The position numbers and the translations under genes are program-made. Below, in pieces: positions 1 to 5,460 of a stretch of 5,709 nucleotides of DNA; position 1 is the stretch's first letter, and each line of letters starts with the position of its first letter. The notes below the pieces were generated by a model. That model was not told the DNA's origin, ran no database searches, and worked only from the letters and a program-made list of their open reading frames with translations. The DNA comes from an uncultured Pseudomonadales bacterium (GTDB lineage Bacteria > Pseudomonadota > Gammaproteobacteria > Pseudomonadales > Pseudohongiellaceae): contig CALKDE010000419.1 in the NCBI GenBank assembly GCA_938082955.1, positions 1-5,709 on the forward strand, read 5' to 3'.

Positions 1-1374
1 GGCGATGCCGCCACCATTAAAGACAAGCCCAGACCAAAGTCTGGCGTGTACGCGGTACGCCAGGGCAAGCCGTTGGCAGAAAATCTGCAACGCTTCGCCA
101 CCGCTACAAAATTAAAACCCTATTCTCCCCAAAAGCATGCCTTAGCGCTGATCAATCTCGGCAACAAGAGAGCCATCGCATCGCGCAACAACCTGTTCTT
201 TCAAGGACGTTCGGTCTGGTCACTAAAAAACTCTATCGATAATGGGTTCATTCGAAAATACAGCCAACTCCCAGTAATGCCCGACAACTTCGAAATCGCC
301 AAAGGTCTAGTCGACGATGCTACGGAACAGCAACTTCGAAAGCACGCAATGCGTTGTGCCGGCTGTGGCGCCAAGATTGCCGGCGACGCGCTACAAGAAG
401 TGCTACAAGAATTACCCCGCCATGAAAACCCAGACGTTCTCTCCTCTGGATCAGCAACCGAAGATGCGGCGTTGATTCAATTGAATGATGGCCGCGTCTT
501 ACTGCAAAGCGTAGACCAACTAAGCGCCTTCATTAGTGATCCTTGGCTGTTCGCCAAGATCGCGAGTAACCACTGCATGAGCGACATCTATGCGATGGGG
601 TGTATGCCTCATTCGGCTCTCGCCGTTGTGGGTGTGCCGACTGCTAGCAAGAAAATCAGCAAGGGACAGCTTCGCGAGATCATGCATGGCTGCAGCGAAG
701 CGCTTCAGGAAAATGACTGCACGTTAGTAGGTGGTCATTCCGCCGAATCTAAAGACCTGCAATTTGGTCTGTGTGTAAACGGCTTCGCCGAACGCGATGC
801 ACTGCTTAGCAAGGACGGGATGCAAACTGGTGACATCATCATCCTGTGCAAACCTCTTGGGACCGGCACTCTTTTAGCAGCAGACATGCGCTTCAAGGCG
901 ACGCATCGTTGGATGGAAGGTGCTCTGACTCAAATGCTGATATCGAATAGGAAAGCGGCACAGTGTTTTATCCAATACAAGGCTTCGGCCTGTACCGATA
1001 TAACCGGCTTCGGACTCGCCGGTCATCTATTCGAGATGCTTACTCCAAACAACGTGGAGTTAGAACTAAGCCTGAGCGATTTACCTGTCCTTGATGGCGC
1101 ATTGGAGACACTACAGCAAGGAATTCTAAGCTCACTGCACGCCGACAATTCACTCGTCAGTCGCGACATCTTCAATAGCGAAGCGTTTCAAGGCGATCCA
1201 CGTTTCGATCTATTATTTGACCCGCAGACCGCAGGAGGTTTGTTAGCAAGCGTGGCAGAATCGCAAGCCGAAGATTGTATCAAGCAACTTCGTGAATCTG
1301 GATACGCACAGGCTAAGGCAATTGGGCGAGTCGCTAAAACAGGCGGCCAGTTACCCGCACTGATACTGAAATAA
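1..1374 (+). CDS. selD: Selenide, water dikinase (SelD) fused to an FAD/NAD(P)-dependent oxidoreductase domain, 5' end missing
   Basis: The C-terminal domain makes selenophosphate from selenide and ATP, the selenium donor for selenocysteine and 2-selenouridine tRNA. The frame is open to the left edge; 457 residues are visible, counted from base 1. Residues 1-4 (GDAA) and the VYAVRQG segment look like the FAD-binding end of an NDH-2-like pyridine nucleotide-disulfide oxidoreductase, so a GTG at 46 is not a real start. The SelD domain runs from about residue 112 to 457, close to the roughly 347 residues of stand-alone SelD. It shows CAGCGAK (119-125) with the catalytic Cys122 as an ordinary TGT codon and Lys125, ATP/metal-site aspartates in EDAA (D155), SVD (D172) and SDIYAMG (D195), GGHS (244-247), TDITGFGLAGH (from 332) and DPQTAGG (407-413). 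The non-essential second cysteine of E. coli SelD (Cys19) is alanine here. No selenium gene follows it; the next gene converges. The fusion type is known; the oxidoreductase's role in supplying reduced selenium is inference. Confidence 0.95.
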   Translation, partial: GDAATIKDKPRPKSGVYAVRQGKPLAENLQRFATATKLKPYSPQKHALALINLGNKRAIASRNNLFFQGRSVWSLKNSIDNGFIRKYSQLPVMPDNFEIAKGLVDDATEQQLRKHAMRCAGCGAKIAGDALQEVLQELPRHENPDVLSSGSATEDAALIQLNDGRVLLQSVDQLSAFISDPWLFAKIASNHCMSDIYAMGCMPHSALAVVGVPTASKKISKGQLREIMHGCSEALQENDCTLVGGHSAESKDLQFGLCVNGFAERDALLSKDGMQTGDIIILCKPLGTGTLLAADMRFKATHRWMEGALTQMLISNRKAAQCFIQYKASACTDITGFGLAGHLFEMLTPNNVELELSLSDLPVLDGALETLQQGILSSLHADNSLVSRDIFNSEAFQGDPRFDLLFDPQTAGGLLASVAESQAEDCIKQLRESGYAQAKAIGRVAKTGGQLPALILK

Positions 1375-1397
1375 GGAAAAACAGAAAGGCCGATTGG

Positions 1398-1802
1398 CTA
1401 CATCACATTGCGTAGCTCAACAGTGTTACCTGCGATGTCCTTCAGATAAATGGAACGTCCTAACCCCTGAGCACCATACCGATCTTGATACTCCTCTACC
1501 GCTATTCCGTTTTCTCGCAAGTAAGCTTTTAATGCTTCTTCTCCAACTGGCTCGATCTGCAGGCAGAAATGATCGACATTGTTTCCCTCCTCGCTAGGAG
1601 AAGGCCCGCCCACCTTTCCCAACTCACCATCGACATTCACGATATCGATCAATGAATCGCCGGCCCTTAGTTGTGTTAATCCCACCTCATCCGAAGTCTC
1701 TCGTTCCAGCGTACAACCCAACACATCGCAATAAAAATCGATAAGCTCTCGATAGCGATCGGTTCGCAACACGATGTGATCTATTAGCTTTGGCCTAATC
1801 AT
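1398..1802 (-). CDS. VOC-family (glyoxalase/bleomycin-resistance fold) metal-dependent protein
   Basis: A 134-residue single-domain member of the vicinal oxygen chelate superfamily, probably cytosolic because no signal peptide is visible. It has two beta-alpha-beta-beta-beta modules: residues about 5-57 (IDHIVLRT, FYCDVLG, SLIDIV) and about 75-132 (VDHFCLQI, SIYLKDIAGNTVEL). The four expected metal-ligand positions are filled by His9, Asp53, His78 and Glu129, matching by position H5, E56, H74 and E122 of E. coli glyoxalase I, with Asp in place of the second Glu. The closest remembered relatives are uncharacterised 'VOC family protein' entries; substrate unknown. An in-frame ATG at 1826 would add eight residues, but the ATG at 1802 is preferred: AAGG lies 8 bases before it, the protein then opens like its relatives just before IDHIVL, and a candidate -10 box at 1835-1840 would leave the longer start almost without a leader. 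It converges with selD, with only 23 bases between them, and diverges from the TPR gene. Confidence 0.88.
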   Translation of the reverse strand: MIRPKLIDHIVLRTDRYRELIDFYCDVLGCTLERETSDEVGLTQLRAGDSLIDIVNVDGELGKVGGPSPSEEGNNVDHFCLQIEPVGEEALKAYLRENGIAVEEYQDRYGAQGLGRSIYLKDIAGNTVELRNVM

Positions 1803-1810
1803 GGTATTTA

Positions 1811-1819
1811 CCTTACCTC
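1811..1819 (-). promoter_or_regulatory. Shine-Dalgarno deciding the VOC gene start
   Basis: Read on the - strand this is GAGGTAAGG. The AAGG part ends 8 bases before the ATG at 1802-1800, a normal spacing. The upstream in-frame ATG at 1826 has no purine-rich motif in front of it, so the shorter protein is favoured. Confidence 0.6.
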
Positions 1820-1834
1820 GTATCATTTACAACT

Positions 1835-1865
1835 ATTCTAAGGCATCGATTCAGCTTTTATCCAA
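1835..1865 (-). promoter_or_regulatory. Candidate sigma-70 promoter for the VOC gene
   Basis: On the - strand a TTGGAT -35-like box (1865-1860) precedes a TAGAAT -10-like box (1840-1835). The -10 matches five of six consensus bases, but the 19-base spacer is longer than ideal. Transcription would begin near 1828, leaving a leader of about 26 bases before the ATG at 1802. A second - strand TATAAC at 1913-1908 is an alternative with a leader of about 100 bases. This rests on motif matching only. Confidence 0.28.
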
Positions 1866-1886
1866 CCGCTTTGAAAATGCGCTTGG

Positions 1887-1915
1887 TGGAAGATGAATAT
1901 CAGCTGGGTTATAGT
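1887..1915 (+). promoter_or_regulatory. Candidate promoter for the TPR gene
   Basis: A TATAGT -10-like box at 1910-1915 matches five of six consensus bases and would start transcription near 1922, about 31 bases before the ATG. The corresponding -35 position (1887-1892, TGGAAG) is weak. An alternative uses TTGAAA at 1871-1876, a good -35, with a poor -10 (GAATAT, 1895-1900). No operator-like palindrome stands out in the intergenic region 1827-1952. Confidence 0.33.
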
Positions 1916-1952
1916 CCTGAGCAGAATTGATACTGCCTAACTAGGTTAAACA

Positions 1953-2678
1953 ATGAAGTTATTTTACGCCGTTTATCGTACAAGCATCACGCTGGCCATC
2001 CTCGCGATGAGTACAGCTAGCGTTGCCCAGATTGATGGTGCCGCATCGGTACTCCAGCGCTACGGTAACCTCGATATAGAACGCACCGGCCCCACCATAG
2101 ATGCCGAACTTGGACAAAAGTACCTGCGCCGCGGCAATACCTATAGCAACTTAGAACGCTTTGAAGAGGCGATCGACGAATACAAAAAGGCGATCAGCGC
2201 TGACCCGAGTCTTGCAGATGCCCTTCGCAATCTGGCCAATACCTACTACTACCTGGAACGCTTTGATGAAGCAAAACCCTTGCTTGCTCGCTTCATACGC
2301 CTGCAAACAACCACTACCGCTTCACTGATTGCCGCGGTAACGACATTAGGCGAGCTCGAGCGCGCCGATGGTAACTATGCTGCATCGATTGCCTATGACT
2401 TACACGCTATTGAACTGGATTCCGACAACGATTCACAAGTTCACATTATGGCGAACACCTATAACAATGCAGGTGAGGCCGACAAGGCCATCGCTGTCTA
2501 CCAAAAGGCAATTGAAGTCATGCCTGATAATGCCTTCTTCGACCGAAGCCTTGGGCGAATACTAGAACAGGAGAATCGAATCCAGGACGCACTCCAGGCC
2601 TATGAATCTGCCGCCGCTAAAAATCCTGATTCGGGTTTCTATTCTGACCTTGTAGAATCGACGCGTAGTCGCTTATAG
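1953..2678 (+). CDS. Exported tetratricopeptide-repeat protein, function unknown
   Basis: A 241-residue protein with an N-terminal signal peptide (hydrophobic core about residues 11-24, predicted cleavage after SVA at residue 25, so the mature chain starts with Gln26), therefore probably periplasmic. After a short linker it consists almost entirely of about five TPR units, near residues 51-87, 88-120, 122-158, 159-193 and 194-227. The clearest show the pattern of small and aromatic residues followed by a proline at the repeat end, as in FEEAIDEYKKAISADP and KAIAVYQKAIEVMPDN. TPR arrays bind proteins or peptides; no enzymatic domain is visible, so the partner cannot be named. The start is supported by an AGG seven bases upstream and by the signal peptide beginning right there. 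It stands alone between divergent and convergent neighbours, so it is probably monocistronic. It could be a scaffold for envelope assembly, but this is a guess. Confidence 0.88.
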   Translation: MKLFYAVYRTSITLAILAMSTASVAQIDGAASVLQRYGNLDIERTGPTIDAELGQKYLRRGNTYSNLERFEEAIDEYKKAISADPSLADALRNLANTYYYLERFDEAKPLLARFIRLQTTTTASLIAAVTTLGELERADGNYAASIAYDLHAIELDSDNDSQVHIMANTYNNAGEADKAIAVYQKAIEVMPDNAFFDRSLGRILEQENRIQDALQAYESAAAKNPDSGFYSDLVESTRSRL

Positions 2679-2702
2679 CGCTTTCAGCTGCGAGCAAGTC
2701 TC

Positions 2703-3773
2703 TTATTCGATAGCCGCGACTAGCTCATCCCGCTCCTGCTCTGGCAGATCTGCTAGACGACTAACTTCTGCATAGAAAGTGGAAAAATCCTGATTCGATT
2801 GTTCAAAAACTGCCGCGAAGAATGGCAGTAAATCGTTGTAGGAAGCGACCGTTGAAAGCTGCGCGTTATTTAACGATCGCGAGAACCAGCCATCGTACCC
2901 CTCATAACCTTGCCACTGCTGCTTCAACACCGCATATTCTTCGCGCAGCGTCTGCTGTAGTTCCAGTTTCTGGCTGCGCATCGAAGACTCATTAATCTCT
3001 AGCTGATACAGCGATTCAAAACGATCTCTATAGCCTCCCACCAAGTCAACAAACTGCTGCTGTCGATCATAGTCTAGCAAGGCCGCATCGATGTTAAAGT
3101 CCTTATTGCTCTTAGCAAGCCAGCGCCGCACGCCCTCCCTTTCTACCGCCGTAGCGAAGCTCTCATTAAAGGTTGTATCGCCAGGCAAATAAACGAGTTG
3201 GTGAGCGAGTTCATGAAATATCAAACCAGCGAGCTGATAGTCGGCACGATTGAGCACCGTACTAAGTAGCGAGTCTTCGAACCAACCTAGCGTCGAATAG
3301 GCGTCGACCCCACCTGTGTAGACATCGAAGCCATCTTCTTCCAGCTTTGCGGCGTAGCTCAGGGCGGACTGCTGTGAGAAATAGCCGCGATAGGCTACGC
3401 AGCCTGCTATCGGATAGCACCAATTCACTGGGTCGACGGAAAATTCAGGTGCCGCAAACACATTCCATACCACGTGTTCTCGCTCCACATCGACATAGCT
3501 TGAGTAGTTTCCCCCAACTGGCAGGCCCAACTCACTCTCGGCGAATTCGCGAATATCCATGACCTTAGCAAACTTTCCTGCCAACTCTTGTGACAGATCT
3601 GGCCGCTCTATCAGGTGTTGAATATCTTCACGCGCGAATACAATTGTTAGCTGCCCCCGCGCTGCCTGCGAGTAATAACCAACCGTCTCACAAGACACCA
3701 GCACGATTGCGAGCAGTGCGAAGAGTGCCGCCTTCACGCCGTTCGATTTAAGAAGTGTGCGAGCAAGATACAT
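2703..3773 (-). CDS. Predicted lipoprotein zinc aminopeptidase (COG4324 / Aminopep family)
   Basis: A 356-residue protein resembling the 'predicted aminopeptidase' family (Pfam Aminopep). It begins with a lipoprotein signal peptide whose lipobox LVSC puts the lipidated cysteine at residue 28; the next residue is Glu rather than Asp, which fits transfer to the outer membrane. The family block WCYPIAGCVAYRGYF lies at residues 118-132. The metalloprotease motif HELAH lies at 187-191, with His187 and His191 as zinc ligands, Glu188 as catalytic base, and Glu204 in NESFA as the likely third ligand. The C-terminal third is largely helical and charged, and includes the family-like SLNNAQL segment. 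Peptidase activity is a family prediction; I know of no defined substrate. It is the last gene of a three-gene operon: the yjbQ stop codon lies only three bases upstream. A TTG directly before the ATG could also initiate, but AAGGAG sits 8 bases from the ATG, so ATG is chosen. It converges with the TPR gene, with 24 bases between them and no clear terminator. Confidence 0.9.
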   Translation of the reverse strand: MYLARTLLKSNGVKAALFALLAIVLVSCETVGYYSQAARGQLTIVFAREDIQHLIERPDLSQELAGKFAKVMDIREFAESELGLPVGGNYSSYVDVEREHVVWNVFAAPEFSVDPVNWCYPIAGCVAYRGYFSQQSALSYAAKLEEDGFDVYTGGVDAYSTLGWFEDSLLSTVLNRADYQLAGLIFHELAHQLVYLPGDTTFNESFATAVEREGVRRWLAKSNKDFNIDAALLDYDRQQQFVDLVGGYRDRFESLYQLEINESSMRSQKLELQQTLREEYAVLKQQWQGYEGYDGWFSRSLNNAQLSTVASYNDLLPFFAAVFEQSNQDFSTFYAEVSRLADLPEQERDELVAAIE

Positions 3774-3776
3774 CAA

Positions 3777-4196
3777 CTATTCTCCTTGCAGCGTCGCGAT
3801 CAAAGTTCGCACACGCGCGCTATTACGATGCTCGCCCAGGTAAACACCCTGCCATGTTCCAAGCTGCAGTCGTCCCTGCCCGACAGGCAGACTTATCTCA
3901 CAACCGAGCAGGCCTGACTTGACATGCGCGGGCATGTCATCGGAACCCTCAAAGGTGTGTTCAAAGTAAGGTGCATTTTCAGGCGCAAGTTGATTGAAAT
4001 GTGATTCCATATCGCGCCGCACCGAGCTGTCGGTATTTTCATTGATACTCAAAGAGGCCGAGGTGTGCTGCAGAAATAGATGCAATAAGCCAATATTGAT
4101 AGTTGAAAGTTCAGGAAGGGCCTCAAGTATTTCATCACTGACAAGATGAAAGCCGCGCGGCTTTGCTCGAAGTTTGATCGACTTCTGTAACCACAT
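3777..4196 (-). CDS. yjbQ: YjbQ family protein (UPF0047, secondary thiamine-phosphate synthase type)
   Basis: A 139-residue cytosolic protein that matches the UPF0047/YjbQ family along its whole length (E. coli YjbQ has 138 residues). Visible family motifs are KPRGFH near residues 12-17, HTSASL at 44-49, NEN at 52-54, DMPAH at 87-91, and the C-terminal signature GTWQG at 113-117 followed by EHR at 122-124. The conserved histidines are thought to form a metal site. Family members have shown weak thiamine-phosphate synthase activity when overexpressed, but the true role is unsettled. The frame extends up to an ATG at 4244, which would overlap the upstream gene and add 16 residues foreign to the family. 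The ATG at 4196 has AGAGG 8 bases upstream and gives the family length, so it is chosen. It is the middle gene of the - strand operon, 22 bases after the cyclotransferase gene. A cytosolic protein between two exported enzymes is notable. Confidence 0.93.
   Translation of the reverse strand: MWLQKSIKLRAKPRGFHLVSDEILEALPELSTINIGLLHLFLQHTSASLSINENTDSSVRRDMESHFNQLAPENAPYFEHTFEGSDDMPAHVKSGLLGCEISLPVGQGRLQLGTWQGVYLGEHRNSARVRTLIATLQGE
3782..3787 (-). promoter_or_regulatory. Shine-Dalgarno of the aminopeptidase gene, inside the end of yjbQ
   Basis: AAGGAG on the - strand lies within the last codons of yjbQ and 8 bases before the ATG at 3773-3771. The yjbQ stop TAG (3779-3777) falls between the two, so translation of the two genes is probably coupled. 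Confidence 0.7.
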
Positions 4197-4204
4197 GTTG
4201 TGAG

Positions 4205-4209
4205 CCTCT
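4205..4209 (-). promoter_or_regulatory. Shine-Dalgarno deciding the yjbQ start
   Basis: AGAGG on the - strand ends 8 bases before the ATG at 4196-4194. It lies in the 22-base gap after the cyclotransferase stop (TAA, 4221-4219) and supports the shorter start over the overlapping ATG at 4244. Confidence 0.65.
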
Positions 4210-4218
4210 GACTCTGGA

Positions 4219-4998
4219 TTACAAACCAAGCAATTCGATCTCAAATAAACTTGCCCAATGTTTGCCTGTTACAAATAGGCGTTTGGCCTCTGCGTCCCAG
4301 GCGATGCCATTGAGCACCGCCTCCGCGCTTCCCAATTGAGTCTGCGCGGACAAGCCGGTCAAATCTACGATGGAATTCACCTTGCCACTGTCAGGATCGA
4401 TGCGCAGAATAAAATCTGTCTGCCAAACATTCGCCCAAACCTCACCGTTAATATATTCCAGCTCATTCAATTGGTTTATGGCGTTGCCTTCAAGCTGGAC
4501 TTCAACCTTTCGCACCGGCGCGAATGTCTGTGGGTCCATGAATTGTAGCATCGCGGTTCCGTCACTCAGGATCAGATGGCTACCATCGTAGGCAAGCCCC
4601 CAGCCTTGAGTCGCATTATAATGGGATTCAATCGATTCGAATGTCGTCTTGTCATGCACGAAGACGAGATGAGATTGCCAGGTTAGCTGATAGATTTTGT
4701 CGTCTACTATTTCGATCCCTTCTCCGAAGTAGCGCTGCGACATGTTCTTGCTCTGCAGAACTTCCCCATCTTCGAGATTTATCTTACTCAAGCTTGACTG
4801 ACCGTTCTTGCCGGTACCCTCGAACAGAAAGCCTTCGTGATAGACCAGACCTTGCGTAAAGGAATTGATGTTGTGCGGATAGGTATTCAATATATTGTAG
4901 CCATAACGAGCCACCGGCTCTTGTGCCTGCGACAAGATAGGCGCGCCGCACAATAGCAAGAACAGTGGTCCCCATGATCTCTTACGCCAAGTACCCAA
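4219..4998 (-). CDS. Exported glutaminyl-peptide cyclotransferase (plant/bacterial type)
   Basis: This enzyme converts N-terminal glutamine of peptides and proteins to pyroglutamate with release of ammonia. The 259-residue product fits the five-bladed beta-propeller family of papaya, Xanthomonas and Zymomonas cyclases. Family motifs in order: SFTQGL (46-51), FEGTG with the likely catalytic Glu60, FGEGI (91-95), LTW (W107), GWGL (W133), NELEY (178-182), ANVW (189-192), IDPDSG (200-205), VLNGIAWD (228-235) and VTGKHW with Lys246. The tryptophans, the Glu and the Lys are of the kind lining the pocket in papaya cyclase. The TTG start is inferred: an ATG at 5043 opens the frame earlier, but AGGGGAG lies 5 bases before the TTG, a TATAAC -10 box lies between the two starts, and from the TTG the protein begins with a textbook signal peptide (WRKR, hydrophobic stretch, SQA), cleaved after residue 25 to leave Gln26 first. 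Cys17 is not in a lipobox. It is the first gene of the operon with yjbQ and the aminopeptidase. Confidence 0.9.
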   Translation of the reverse strand: MGTWRKRSWGPLFLLLCGAPILSQAQEPVARYGYNILNTYPHNINSFTQGLVYHEGFLFEGTGKNGQSSLSKINLEDGEVLQSKNMSQRYFGEGIEIVDDKIYQLTWQSHLVFVHDKTTFESIESHYNATQGWGLAYDGSHLILSDGTAMLQFMDPQTFAPVRKVEVQLEGNAINQLNELEYINGEVWANVWQTDFILRIDPDSGKVNSIVDLTGLSAQTQLGSAEAVLNGIAWDAEAKRLFVTGKHWASLFEIELLGL

Positions 4999-5003
4999 AA
5001 TTT

Positions 5004-5010
5004 CTCCCCT
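5004..5010 (-). promoter_or_regulatory. Shine-Dalgarno deciding the TTG start of the cyclotransferase
   Basis: AGGGGAG on the - strand ends 5 bases before the TTG at 4998-4996. It is the strongest ribosome-binding motif in this leader; the ATG at 5043 has none. Confidence 0.6.
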
Positions 5011-5019
5011 GATATCCCA

Positions 5020-5028
5020 TGTTATAGT
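5020..5028 (+). promoter_or_regulatory. Candidate extended -10 promoter for the HIT gene
   Basis: TGTTATAGT fits the extended -10 pattern TGnTATAAT with one mismatch, which can compensate for the lack of a visible -35. Transcription would begin near 5035, giving a leader of about 38 bases before the ATG at 5073. Confidence 0.45.
5021..5026 (-). promoter_or_regulatory. Candidate -10 box for the cyclotransferase-yjbQ-aminopeptidase operon
   Basis: TATAAC on the - strand matches five of six -10 consensus bases. Transcription would begin near 5014-5015, leaving about 16 bases before the TTG start and just including its Shine-Dalgarno. The -35 region is poor (TTGTGA would be 20 bases away). The box overlaps the + strand -10 of the HIT gene. 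Confidence 0.45.
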
Positions 5029-5072
5029 GTAGCTCGGACGCATTAATCACAACTGAATGATCGGAGCACTGC

Positions 5073-5420
5073 ATGTCGAATGACTGTCTATTTTGCAAAA
5101 TTATCGCAGGGGAAATACCCTCTAACAAGGTTTATTCCGACGATGACCTGTATGCCTTCCATGACATCAATCCCGCGGCACCTACGCATATCCTAATAAT
5201 TCCCAAGAAACATCTGACCTACGTAAGTTCTGCCGATGAAGGCGATGAGGCACTGATGGGTAAATTGCTACTAAAAGCCAATCAGATCGCCGCCGATCAA
5301 GGCCTCAGTGAAGATGGGTTTCGCTACGTGATTAATACTGGCCGCAACGGCGGTCAGACTGTTTTTCACCTGCACCTACATATTCTTGGTGGTCGCGCGC
5401 TTGGCTGGCCTCCCGGCTAG
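5073..5420 (+). CDS. hinT: HIT-family purine nucleoside phosphoramidase (HinT-like)
   Basis: A complete 115-residue cytosolic histidine-triad protein of the HinT/HINT1 branch, which hydrolyses adenosine phosphoramidates and aminoacyl-adenylates. The N-terminus carries the CLFCKI pair (Cys5, Cys8) usual in this branch, followed by EIPSNKVY and the PTHILIIPKKH segment, where His39 corresponds to a conserved active-site histidine of HINT1. NGGQTVFHLHLHILGGR holds the triad His99-x-His101-x-His103; the middle one, His101, is the expected nucleophile. The chain ends in GWPPG, the same type of ending as HINT1, so it is full length. GGAG six bases before the ATG supports the start. It diverges from the cyclotransferase operon and converges with mtnA. 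The exact physiological substrate in bacteria is not settled. The symbol follows the family and not a demonstrated orthology. Confidence 0.95.
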   Translation: MSNDCLFCKIIAGEIPSNKVYSDDDLYAFHDINPAAPTHILIIPKKHLTYVSSADEGDEALMGKLLLKANQIAADQGLSEDGFRYVINTGRNGGQTVFHLHLHILGGRALGWPPG

Positions 5421-5422
5421 CC
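5403..5422. terminator. GC-rich hairpin over the HIT stop codon, possible transcription end
   Basis: GGCTGGCC (5403-5410) and GGCTAGCC (5415-5422) pair as an 8-base stem with one G-T wobble and a TCCC loop on the + strand. The hairpin covers the last codons and stop of the HIT gene and lies about 40 bases after the end of mtnA on the other strand. Neither side is followed by a T run, so it is not a classical intrinsic terminator; it could stabilise the HIT transcript's 3' end or act with Rho. Confidence 0.3.
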
Positions 5423-5460
5423 CTTGCAGATCTAGTGTCAAAGAATAAATTTCAACAAAA

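Noticed and set aside
46..48. GTG as start codon of the left-most gene
   Set aside because: The frame is open to the left edge, and the upstream residues (GDAA and following) fit the FAD-binding end of the fused oxidoreductase domain, so the gene starts outside the window.
364..366. Selenocysteine in the SelD active site
   Set aside because: The catalytic position is a TGT cysteine codon and there is no in-frame TGA.
1375..1397. Terminator between selD and the VOC gene
   Set aside because: Only a three-base GCC/GGC stem is visible and no T run follows it.
1394..1597. 67-residue + strand reading frame over the VOC gene
   Set aside because: It lies antisense to a clearly conserved protein, has no family resemblance and no ribosome-binding motif.
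2368..2565. 65-residue frame inside the TPR gene
   Set aside because: It is a shifted-frame shadow of the TPR coding sequence with atypical composition.
2667..2702. Terminator between the TPR and aminopeptidase genes
   Set aside because: The CGCT-TAT-AGCG stem has four pairs and no T run; too weak to call.
3347..3562. 71-residue + strand frame inside the aminopeptidase gene
   Set aside because: Antisense shadow of a conserved coding region; arginine/serine-rich composition without recognisable features.
3920..3939. Inverted repeat TGACATGC-GCGG-GCATGTCA in yjbQ as an operator or terminator
   Set aside because: It falls on the codons of the conserved DMPAH motif in mid-gene, has no T run, and is well explained by the protein sequence.
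4336..4975. Several 63-73 residue frames on both strands within the cyclotransferase gene
   Set aside because: All overlap the conserved beta-propeller coding sequence in other frames and have no recognisable motifs.
4219..4998. Cyclotransferase as a lipoprotein through Cys17
   Set aside because: The residue before the cysteine is Leu, not Gly, Ala or Ser, and a good signal peptidase I site (SQA) follows.
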